A stretch of DNA of 9,522 bases from Candidatus Gastranaerophilales bacterium (lineage in GTDB: Bacteria; Cyanobacteriota; Vampirovibrionia; Gastranaerophilales; Gastranaerophilaceae): NCBI GenBank assembly GCA_021201175.1, contig JAJQFK010000076.1:1-9522 (forward strand), in the 5' to 3' direction. This document shows positions 1 to 6,356 of this stretch, piece after piece. Below the pieces are notes generated by a model, which saw nothing but the letters and a program-made list of their open reading frames with translations, had not been told where the DNA came from and did no database searches. Position 1 is the stretch's first letter. The number at the start of each line of letters is the position of its first letter. The position numbers and the translations under genes were made by a program.

Positions 1-1
1 G

Positions 2-601
2 ACAGTTCCGACTCTTATGGCTAATTACAGAAAACAAGAAGTTTCTTCAAGATTGAAAAAGTTTTATTCCACCCTTTTAAACGCTGTAAGACTTGCAGAT
101 ATGGAGAATCCGGGATTTATAAAAGATGGCTATTCTGCTTCAAGAGAAAATTACGGGCAATGGTGGAATGATACAATAGGAAAGTACTTACCAATTACTG
201 AAAAAGATAACACATCTTATAAAGTTTTTTCAAATACATACAATTCAGGATGGACTCCGTCTAAACTTTATATTTTGAATGACGGAAGTATGATTTTCGA
301 TTGTTGGCATAATTCCAATATTACTGTTCAATTTTACATAGACATAAATGGAGAGAAAGCACCCAATTATATTGGTAAAGATATTTTTGCATTTTCTATA
401 GGAGATAGACACAGTTCTACAGATAACAGTGCCATTGCTAAAGGTATATTTGTTTGCAGCGGTTGGGGATATTGCGGCTTGAAACAAAGTTACAACAGAG
501 ATATTTTATTAAGTAACTGTGCTAGTGCAACCGGAGTCGCCTGTACAAAGCTGCTCTGGCTTGACGGTTGGGAAGTAAAAGACGATTATCCTTTGCTATA
601 A
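2..601 (+). CDS. Type IV pilin / type II pseudopilin-like protein, 3' part only (5' end outside window)
   Basis: The open frame runs in from the left edge, so the first ATG in view (position 17) is internal. In frame before it are T-V-P-T-L, giving TVPTLMANYRKQEV, which matches the end of the hydrophobic N-terminal helix of prepilins (typically GFTLAEVLITLGIIG then AAMTIPTL). The cleavage/methylation site and most of that helix are therefore missing from the window. What follows is the usual arrangement: an amphipathic helix (SSRLKKFYSTLLNAVRLAD), a variable globular domain, an INGEKAPNYIGKDIF segment typical of this pilin group, several cysteines (visible in DCW, FVCSGW, YCG, SNCA and ACT), and a C-terminal DGWEVKDDYPLL. 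By family knowledge such proteins are membrane-anchored by the N-terminal helix, processed by PilD-type peptidase, and assembled into pili or secretion pseudopili. Whether this one is a major or minor pilin, a pseudopilin or a competence pilin cannot be told. There is no obvious terminator before ileS, 74 bases downstream. Confidence 0.75.
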   Translation, partial: TVPTLMANYRKQEVSSRLKKFYSTLLNAVRLADMENPGFIKDGYSASRENYGQWWNDTIGKYLPITEKDNTSYKVFSNTYNSGWTPSKLYILNDGSMIFDCWHNSNITVQFYIDINGEKAPNYIGKDIFAFSIGDRHSSTDNSAIAKGIFVCSGWGYCGLKQSYNRDILLSNCASATGVACTKLLWLDGWEVKDDYPLL

Positions 602-614
602 AATTCAGTATATT

Positions 615-643
615 TTTACTATAAAATTTGTTTATATTACAAT
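615..643 (+). promoter_or_regulatory. Putative sigma-70-type promoter of ileS
   Basis: TTTACT (615-620) and TACAAT (638-643) are separated by 17 bases, in the only gap between the pilin-like gene and ileS. The -10 matches consensus at five of six positions, the -35 at four. Initiation near 650 would leave a leader of about 26 bases, too short for a T-box riboswitch. The region is so AT-rich that chance matches are likely. Confidence 0.35.
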
Positions 644-675
644 ATTCTATAGTAGTAATAAAATAGGCGGGAAAT

Positions 676-3513
676 ATGACAGAGAGTACTAAAAAGGATT
701 ATAAGGACAGTATAAATTTACCTAAAACGACACTGGAAATGCGCGCGAATGCAACACAAAAAGAGCCTATGACGCAGAAGTTCTGGGAAGAAAATAAAAT
801 TTATGAAAAAAGCTTGGAGAACAAAGATAAAACTAATAAATTTATTTTACATGACGGGCCTCCTTATTTGAGTTCGGAAAAAATTCATGTAGGCACGGCA
901 CTTAATAAAATTTTAAAAGATATTATAATTAAGTATAAGTCACAGCAAGGATTTTATGCACCGTACGTTCCCGGATATGACGCACACGGGCTTCCTATTG
1001 AAAACGCTGTTGTAAAAACTATAAAAGGCGGTAGACAGTCCTTAACCCCTGGGGAATTAAGAACAAAGTGCCGCGAATTTGCTCTGAAAAATTTAAAAGG
1101 TCAAGAATCAGAGTTTAAACGTCTGGGAGTTTGGGGTAATTGGGAAAATCCATACCTGACTATTAATCCTGAATTTGAGGCTGAACAAATCAGAGTGTTT
1201 GGTGAAATGTACAAAAAAGGCTATATTCAAAAGGGATTAAAACCTGTATACTGGTGTGCCTCGTGCGAAACTGCACTGGCAGAAGCGGAAGTGGAATATG
1301 CTGACCATACTTCGACCAGTATATATGTACGTTTTAAGTTTAATACAAATGACCGAAATAAAGTTTATTCGCTAATAAATGAAAAGTCTGAAAAGGATTT
1401 GTATGTTGTCATCTGGACAACTACCCCATGGACAATTCCGTCTAACTTAGCTGTTTGCTTGAATGCAAGATTGGAATATACAGTTTTTGAATATAATAAT
1501 GAAAGTTATATAGTTGCCCGTGAATTATTAAACTCTTTTTTAAGTGATGTAAACTGGGATAAGTCTGATATAAAGGTTATTGGAACTGTAAAAGGAGCAG
1601 AATTAGAAAACTTGAATGTGTTCCACCCTTTGTATGAACGTGAAAGTAAAATAATACTCGGCGATCACGTTACTCTTGATGCAGGTACCGGTTGTGTACA
1701 TACAGCACCCGGACACGGGTTAGAGGACTGGGAAGTATGCCAGAAGTATAGTATTCCTACCTTTTCGCCGCTAGACTCAAAAGGGGTATGGCAAGCAAGC
1801 AGTTTCTTTAACGATGAAGATTTAGTCGGAGTGCCTTATTTTAAAGGGAATGAAATAGTTATACAAAAACTTGAAGCAAAAAATGCACTTCTTGCGAAAC
1901 AAGATATATCTCACAGTTATCCTCACTGCTGGAGATGTAAACACCCTGTTATATACAGAGCAACAGACCAATGGTTCGTAAAAGTTGATATGTTTAAAGA
2001 ACAAACTTTGAATGCAATAAAAAATGTAAAATGGATACCATCAGCAGGAGAAACAAGAATTTCAAATATGGTAGAAAACCGTTCAGATTGGTGTATTTCC
2101 CGTCAAAGGGCATGGGGTGTTCCGATACCTGTTTTCTATTGTGAAGATTGCGGCGAGGTTATTGTAAATGATAAAACAATAAATCATATAGCTGAGATAT
2201 TTGAAAAAGAAAGTTCAGATGCCTGGGTTAATCGAAGCATTGAAGAATTATTGCCTGAGGGCTTTAAATGTCCTAAATGCGGAGGAACTCATTTCAAAAA
2301 AGAAAATGACATTATGGATGTTTGGTTTGATTCCGGAGTAACTCATAGAGCCGTCGTTCAAAAAAGACATGAAGAACTCGGAGAACTCCCTGTTGAAATG
2401 TATTTAGAAGGTTCCGATCAGCATAGAGGCTGGTTTCAATCCTCACTTTTAACATCTGTAGCCACGACCGGTAAAGCTCCATACAAAACAGTTTTGACCC
2501 ATGGCTTTGTTTTTGGCGAGGATGGCAGAAAGATGTCTAAATCTTTAGGTAATTATATTAGACCTGATGATATTATAAAAAATTACGGAGCCGACATTTT
2601 AAGATTGTGGGCAGCATCCGTAGATTATAGAAATGATACAAAAATCGGCGATAATATAATTAAACAGCTTGCAGAAATATTCAAAAAAACAAGAAATACG
2701 GCAAGGTTTTTACTCGGAAATCTGTATGATTTTAATCCTGAAACTGATTATGTAAAATATGAAGATTTAAAAGCTATTGATAAATTTGCTTTGCATAAAT
2801 TAAATACTTTAATTGCAAACGTTACAGAAGCTTTTGATGAATACGAGTTTTACCGATATTTCCAGTATTTACAAAATTTTGCCGCAGTTGATTTGAGTTC
2901 TTTCTATCTCGATATTGTAAAAGACAGATTATACACAAGCGGAAAGAATTCACGTTCACGCAGGGCTTGCCAGAGTGTATTATACGAAATATGCCAAGCT
3001 TTAGTCAGAATATTAGTTCCGGTTATGCCTCATCAAGCAGAAGATATCTGGAGAAATACTCCTGAAAATCAGAAAGACGGATTAGAAAGTATACTTCTTT
3101 CAAGATGGCCAAAAGTAAATGACTGTTGGAATAATCCGAAATTGGAAGAAGAATTCTCTCAGATATTAAAAGTTCGTGAAATTGTTACAAGAGCAATTGA
3201 ACCGTTAAGAGCCGAAAAGAAAATAGGGAGTTCTTTAGAAACAGCGGTCTATATAACAACAAAAAATCCTGAATTATTAAAGAAGTATGAAAAGGAACTA
3301 TGCAATATTTTCATTACATCACAGGCATTTGTTTCAGAAGAAAAGCCCGTTGGAATATTGAACGAATATTTTGAAGACGGTTATAGTGTGTACGTGACAA
3401 CTGCTCAAGGGGAAAAGTGCGAACGCTGTTGGAAGTACAGACCTCTTGGTCAGCATGCCGGATATGAAACCATTTGCGATGACTGCTACAATGCAATTAC
3501 AAATAAAGACTAA
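676..3513 (+). CDS. ileS: Isoleucyl-tRNA synthetase (class I, bacterial type with editing domain)
   Basis: This 945-residue cytoplasmic enzyme, the usual length for bacterial IleRS, charges tRNA-Ile with isoleucine using ATP. The Rossmann core begins with DGPPY, but the HIGH signature reads HVGT (residues 71-74) and the usual PGWDCHG reads PGYDAHG (99-105). The CP1 editing domain is intact by eye: TTPWTIP (249-255) and GTGCVHTAPGHG (337-348), followed by Asp351, which I align with the catalytic editing aspartate. A CxxC pair at 489/492 and another at 532/535 form a probable zinc knuckle, followed by DVWFDSG. KMSKS is exact at 619-623. The anticodon-binding domain follows, and the C-terminal zinc finger has Cys915, Cys918, Cys934 and Cys937. 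The ATG at 676 is preceded by an AGGCGGG ribosome-binding site (665-671). The gene has its own putative promoter and a clear terminator, so it is probably monocistronic. Identity is secure; the altered HIGH motif is the odd point. Confidence 0.97.
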   Translation: MTESTKKDYKDSINLPKTTLEMRANATQKEPMTQKFWEENKIYEKSLENKDKTNKFILHDGPPYLSSEKIHVGTALNKILKDIIIKYKSQQGFYAPYVPGYDAHGLPIENAVVKTIKGGRQSLTPGELRTKCREFALKNLKGQESEFKRLGVWGNWENPYLTINPEFEAEQIRVFGEMYKKGYIQKGLKPVYWCASCETALAEAEVEYADHTSTSIYVRFKFNTNDRNKVYSLINEKSEKDLYVVIWTTTPWTIPSNLAVCLNARLEYTVFEYNNESYIVARELLNSFLSDVNWDKSDIKVIGTVKGAELENLNVFHPLYERESKIILGDHVTLDAGTGCVHTAPGHGLEDWEVCQKYSIPTFSPLDSKGVWQASSFFNDEDLVGVPYFKGNEIVIQKLEAKNALLAKQDISHSYPHCWRCKHPVIYRATDQWFVKVDMFKEQTLNAIKNVKWIPSAGETRISNMVENRSDWCISRQRAWGVPIPVFYCEDCGEVIVNDKTINHIAEIFEKESSDAWVNRSIEELLPEGFKCPKCGGTHFKKENDIMDVWFDSGVTHRAVVQKRHEELGELPVEMYLEGSDQHRGWFQSSLLTSVATTGKAPYKTVLTHGFVFGEDGRKMSKSLGNYIRPDDIIKNYGADILRLWAASVDYRNDTKIGDNIIKQLAEIFKKTRNTARFLLGNLYDFNPETDYVKYEDLKAIDKFALHKLNTLIANVTEAFDEYEFYRYFQYLQNFAAVDLSSFYLDIVKDRLYTSGKNSRSRRACQSVLYEICQALVRILVPVMPHQAEDIWRNTPENQKDGLESILLSRWPKVNDCWNNPKLEEEFSQILKVREIVTRAIEPLRAEKKIGSSLETAVYITTKNPELLKKYEKELCNIFITSQAFVSEEKPVGILNEYFEDGYSVYVTTAQGEKCERCWKYRPLGQHAGYETICDDCYNAITNKD

Positions 3514-3516
3514 AAC

Positions 3517-3541
3517 AAAAGCCGCAACAAGCGGCTTTTTT
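3517..3541 (+). terminator. Rho-independent terminator of ileS
   Basis: Starting 4 bases after the ileS stop, AAAAGCCGC (3517-3525) pairs with GCGGCTTTT (3531-3539) around an AACAA loop. The right arm runs straight into a six-T tract (3536-3541). This is a textbook intrinsic terminator and separates ileS from the next unit. Confidence 0.9.
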
Positions 3542-3600
3542 GTTTCTTATGAGAATCATACATAACAACAAATATTTTACAAAATAGCCTAAATTTCCGG

Positions 3601-3629
3601 TTGAAAATAAAATATCACTGTGCTAATAT
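3601..3629 (+). promoter_or_regulatory. Strong sigma-70-type promoter for the small gene and dprA
   Basis: TTGAAA (3601-3606) and TAATAT (3624-3629) are spaced by exactly 17 bases, and TGC directly before the -10 gives an extended -10 element (TGnTAATAT). It lies after the ileS terminator and before the gene starting at 3664. Initiation near 3636 would give a leader of roughly 28 bases that includes the AAGGGGGGA ribosome-binding site. This explains why the in-frame TTG at 3601 should be read as a -35 box, not a start codon. Confidence 0.65.
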
Positions 3630-3663
3630 TGTGCTATGGATAGTTATATTAAGGGGGGAAATT

Positions 3664-3939
3664 ATGCAAATACAAGCTGCTTCAACAAATTCAATGCCTT
3701 CATGCCAACCTATAAAACCGGGATTCGGCAGTCAAAAATCAAGACTATTTGATGTTCTTAAAGAACAATGTTTTGGAAGCGGTTTGAAAACAGAGCAGGC
3801 GGATGAAGTTGATACATTTATCTGCGGCGGCGGTAATTCCTCTAATGTAGAAGAAAAATATAATCTGGCATGCCAGATAGCTGGTTATTATAAAGCACAA
3901 TGCGATTCTCTTAAACAAAACGGGGTTTGTGAAGCATAA
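3664..3939 (+). CDS. Unrecognised 91-residue six-cysteine protein upstream of dprA
   Basis: I do not recognise this family. The start at ATG 3664 is chosen because AAGGGGGGA (3651-3659) lies at ideal distance, whereas the longer in-frame TTG at 3601 coincides with the promoter's -35 box. The product has no hydrophobic segment, so it has no visible signal peptide or membrane span and is probably cytoplasmic. The N-terminal ~25 residues are Ser/Pro/Gln-rich and look disordered. Residues 26-54 (SRLFDVLKEQ onward) and 62-86 look helical, joined by a glycine-rich FICGGGNSSN turn at 52-61. Six cysteines sit at 14, 36, 54, 70, 80 and 89; their spacing does not match a zinc finger or ferredoxin motif I know. 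The stop is 10 bases before the dprA start, so the two are probably co-transcribed and translationally coupled. A link to DNA uptake would be a guess from position only. Confidence 0.75.
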   Translation: MQIQAASTNSMPSCQPIKPGFGSQKSRLFDVLKEQCFGSGLKTEQADEVDTFICGGGNSSNVEEKYNLACQIAGYYKAQCDSLKQNGVCEA

Positions 3940-3949
3940 ACTGTGATTT

Positions 3950-5062
3950 ATGAGTAAAAACGATAATTACTGGTGTGCGTTTGCAAGATTGACTAAAACA
4001 GCTTCCGGATTTGTTAACTGTTTATATAATCATTTTCAGTCCATAGAGTTAGCCTGGCATGCCGAAGTTTATGACTTATGGAAAATAGAAGGAATTAGAA
4101 AAAGCCAGATAGATTCTTTTTTAGAAGAAAGAAAGTCTATTAGTCCTGATGAGTCGTTAGAGTACATTCAAAAAAGAGGTTTTGGATTTATTCATCCGGA
4201 GTCTGATGATTACCCTTTTTTATTAAGGCAGATAGATAATCCGCCAACGGGATTATTTGTTCAGGGCAGCATTAAAGATTGTAATTTAGAAAGAACACTT
4301 GCTGTTGTCGGTTCCAGACGTGCGAGCGAAAACTCAAAAAATACTTTAAGAAAGCTACTCGAAAATTTCGCAGATACCGATATATGCATAGTATCGGGAC
4401 TTGCGGAAGGTATTGATACTGTTGCACATAAAACAGCATTGGATAATAGAATTAAAACAATTGCCGTAATTGGTGGAGGATTTGATAAATTATATCCAAA
4501 ATCAAATAAAGCATTATTTAGTAAAATAATAGACGGCAACGGTGCTGTACTTACTGAATATTGGCCTGACTCTGATGCTATAAGCTGGCATTTCCCTGTG
4601 CGAAACAGAATTGTTTCCGGATTATCCAAAGGAGTATTAGTAGCGGAAGCGGCACTAAAATCCGGCGCAATGATAACTGCAAGATTAGCGCTTGAGCAGG
4701 GTAAGGAACTGATGTGCATGCCGGGATTAATCTCTAATCCAAATACAGAAGGAGTATACAAACTTTTAAAAAACGGTGCGGCTCTTGTAACTAAAAGTCA
4801 AGATATTCTCGATGCTCTCGGCTGGGTTATAAATATTGAAAAAACTTCAAATCAAAATAATTTAAACCTTGAAAACTACAGCAGTGATGAGAAAGTAGTT
4901 TTGGAATATTTACAAAAGGATTCATTAACTCTTGATGAACTGGCTGTAAAAACAAATAAGGATATTAACACATTACTTGTAATAATCACTAAATTGGAAT
5001 TATCCGGAGCCATAATACAAAGCACAGGCGACAAATATTTATTAGCCTCTAACTCGCTATAG
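3950..5062 (+). CDS. dprA: DNA processing protein DprA/Smf (ssDNA-binding RecA loader)
   Basis: DprA binds single-stranded DNA entering the cytoplasm during natural transformation, protects it and loads RecA; it is also conserved in bacteria not known to be competent. The 370 residues show the full three-part layout. An N-terminal helical (SAM-like) domain covers about residues 5-65, starting YWCAFARL. The Rossmann-like core carries VVGSRRAS (119-126), SGLAEGID (149-156) with His160, AVIGGG (172-177), LYPKSN (181-186), FPVRNRIVSGLS (215-226), KSGAMITA (237-244) and MPG (257-259). A C-terminal winged-helix domain covers about 310-365. ATG 3950 fits the family start (M-x-YW) but has only a weak ribosome-binding site, consistent with coupling to the small gene ending 10 bases upstream. 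It converges on pilT with an intergenic hairpin between them. No key residue appears lost. Confidence 0.95.
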   Translation: MSKNDNYWCAFARLTKTASGFVNCLYNHFQSIELAWHAEVYDLWKIEGIRKSQIDSFLEERKSISPDESLEYIQKRGFGFIHPESDDYPFLLRQIDNPPTGLFVQGSIKDCNLERTLAVVGSRRASENSKNTLRKLLENFADTDICIVSGLAEGIDTVAHKTALDNRIKTIAVIGGGFDKLYPKSNKALFSKIIDGNGAVLTEYWPDSDAISWHFPVRNRIVSGLSKGVLVAEAALKSGAMITARLALEQGKELMCMPGLISNPNTEGVYKLLKNGAALVTKSQDILDALGWVINIEKTSNQNNLNLENYSSDEKVVLEYLQKDSLTLDELAVKTNKDINTLLVIITKLELSGAIIQSTGDKYLLASNSL

Positions 5063-5073
5063 ACTATTAAACT

Positions 5074-5110
5074 AATTATGGGCATATAGCAAAAGCATAT
5101 ACCCATAATT
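5074..5110. terminator. Hairpin between convergent dprA and pilT, probable shared terminator
   Basis: AATTATGGG (5074-5082) pairs with CCCATAATT (5102-5110). The stem continues, after one C/A mismatch, through ATAT/ATAT (5084-5087 with 5097-5100) to a short A-rich loop. On the plus strand it is followed by a pyrimidine/T-rich stretch (TCATCTTCTTTTATT), suiting termination of dprA. On the minus strand the following tract is poorer in T, so termination of pilT here is less certain. Confidence 0.6.
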
Positions 5111-5154
5111 TCATCTTCTTTTATTACGATACCGGAATCAGTTTCTTAGCATGA

Positions 5155-6291
5155 TTATCCGTTAGTTTTTGATAAGAAACCACCCGGATCTTTACTGCTT
5201 CCCAATTTAACACTATCTTCAGTTTTAATGCCGGCAAGTCTTTTCAATTCTTCGGTTCTTTGTGATTTTGTAAGCGCATCATCAGCCGTAACAAGTCCTT
5301 TTTTATATAAAGCAGCAAGTGCGGCTTCAAGGGTCTGCATTCCGTATACAGTACCGGTTTGAATAGCAGAATAAATCTGTGCCGTTTTTCCTTCTCGAAT
5401 CATATTTGCTATAGCATTATTTTTAACAAGTATTTCCTGCGCCATAACCCTGCCCTTTTTAGTACCGTCGGGGTTTATTCTGGGAAGCAGTGTTTGTGCA
5501 AATACAGCTTCAAGACAACCGCCAAGCTGAACTCTGATTTGCTGCTGCTGACCTTCCGGAAATACATCTATAATACGGTCAATAGTCTGGCTGGCAGATG
5601 ATGTGTGAAGTGTTCCGAATACCAAGTGACCGGTTTCAGCAGCTGTTAGTGCAAGACCTATTGTTTCAAGGTCACGCATTTCGCCCACAAGTATGATATC
5701 AGGGTCTTCTCTTAATGCTGATTTTAATGCGTTAGCAAATGAGCGGGTATCTTGTCCTAATTCTCTTTGATGGATTATACTCTTTTTAGATTTGTGCACA
5801 AATTCTATAGGATCCTCGATTGTTAAAATATGCTCGCTTCTTGTTTCATTTATATGGTCAATCATAGAAGCAAGAGTTGTTGACTTACCTGAACCTGTAG
5901 GACCTGTAACAAGAATAAGTCCTCTCGGACGTTCCGTTATACTTCTTACTACATCTGATAATCCGAGCGAATCAAATGAAGGTATTTGGCTGTTAACCGT
6001 TCTGAATGCTGCCGCATACGTTCCTCTGTTTTTGTACACGTTAACCCTGAAACGACCAATACCGGATATACCATAGGACATATCCAATTCCCATGTTTGT
6101 TCAAGTATTCTTCTTTGTTCGTTACTCAGCATAGGAAAAAGTAAATCTTCTATCGAAGATGGTGTAAAATTCGGATATTTAGTTTTTAACAAATTTCCGT
6201 CTACTCTTATTACAGGCGGAAGTCCTGCGGATACGTGCAAGTCGCTGGCTCTGTACTGTACAACTTCTTTTAGTAAGTCATCTATTATCAT
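5155..6291 (-). CDS. pilT: Type IV pilus retraction ATPase PilT
   Basis: PilT is the cytoplasmic hexameric ATPase that depolymerises type IV pili, powering twitching motility and, in competent bacteria, DNA uptake. The 378 residues have the N-terminal PAS-like domain (about 1-100, including SDLHVSAGLPPVIRVDG), then the RecA-like ATPase domain: Walker A GPTGSGKST (130-138), LTIEDPIEF Asp box (156-164), Walker B DIILVGEMRD (198-207) and His box TGHLVFGTLHT (220-230). The PilT-specific C-terminal AIRNLIRE motif is present in variant form as AIANMIRE (293-300), followed by GKTAQIYSAIQTG, which argues for PilT over the extension ATPase PilB. The variant keeps the terminal IRE but has Ala for Arg at its third position. 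A GAGGT ribosome-binding site precedes ATG 6291. It lies 52 bases after the permease gene on the same strand and has a candidate promoter of its own. The tail after about residue 350 is weakly conserved and charged. Confidence 0.95.
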   Translation of the reverse strand: MIIDDLLKEVVQYRASDLHVSAGLPPVIRVDGNLLKTKYPNFTPSSIEDLLFPMLSNEQRRILEQTWELDMSYGISGIGRFRVNVYKNRGTYAAAFRTVNSQIPSFDSLGLSDVVRSITERPRGLILVTGPTGSGKSTTLASMIDHINETRSEHILTIEDPIEFVHKSKKSIIHQRELGQDTRSFANALKSALREDPDIILVGEMRDLETIGLALTAAETGHLVFGTLHTSSASQTIDRIIDVFPEGQQQQIRVQLGGCLEAVFAQTLLPRINPDGTKKGRVMAQEILVKNNAIANMIREGKTAQIYSAIQTGTVYGMQTLEAALAALYKKGLVTADDALTKSQRTEELKRLAGIKTEDSVKLGSSKDPGGFLSKTNG

Positions 6292-6327
6292 TTTCTACCT
6301 CATCACTGTTTATCATTCAATATGAAT

Positions 6328-6356
6328 ATGATACCTTTTTATTTTATTTTGTACAA
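6328..6356 (-). promoter_or_regulatory. Possible pilT promoter overlapping the permease 3' end
   Basis: Read on the minus strand, TTGTAC (6356-6351) and TATCAT (6333-6328) are spaced by 17 bases. The -10 matches consensus at five of six positions but the -35 at only about three. Initiation near 6321 would leave a leader of about 30 bases before pilT. The -10 hexamer is one arm of a 6-base inverted repeat (6311-6316 with 6328-6333). If real, pilT can be expressed independently of the transporter genes; read-through remains possible because I see no terminator in the 52-base gap. Confidence 0.3.

Noticed and set aside
618..653. Inverted repeat ACTATA...TATAGT around the ileS promoter
   Set aside because: Only six base pairs, five of them A-T, in very AT-rich DNA with a 24-base loop; indistinguishable from chance.
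602..675. A T-box or other riboswitch upstream of ileS
   Set aside because: The gap is only 74 bases, too short for a T-box, with no conserved T-box sequence and no attenuator hairpin.
3601..3663. A 21-residue N-terminal extension of the six-cysteine protein from TTG 3601
   Set aside because: The TTG is the -35 hexamer of a well-spaced promoter, has no ribosome-binding site, and ATG 3664 has a strong one.
4261..4761. A 166-codon open frame antisense to dprA
   Set aside because: It lies wholly inside the well-supported dprA frame, matches no family I know and is best explained as a mirror of dprA codon use.
6311..6333. Inverted repeat TATCAT...ATGATA before pilT as an operator
   Set aside because: A short AT-rich match; it overlaps a candidate -10 but has no independent support as a binding site.
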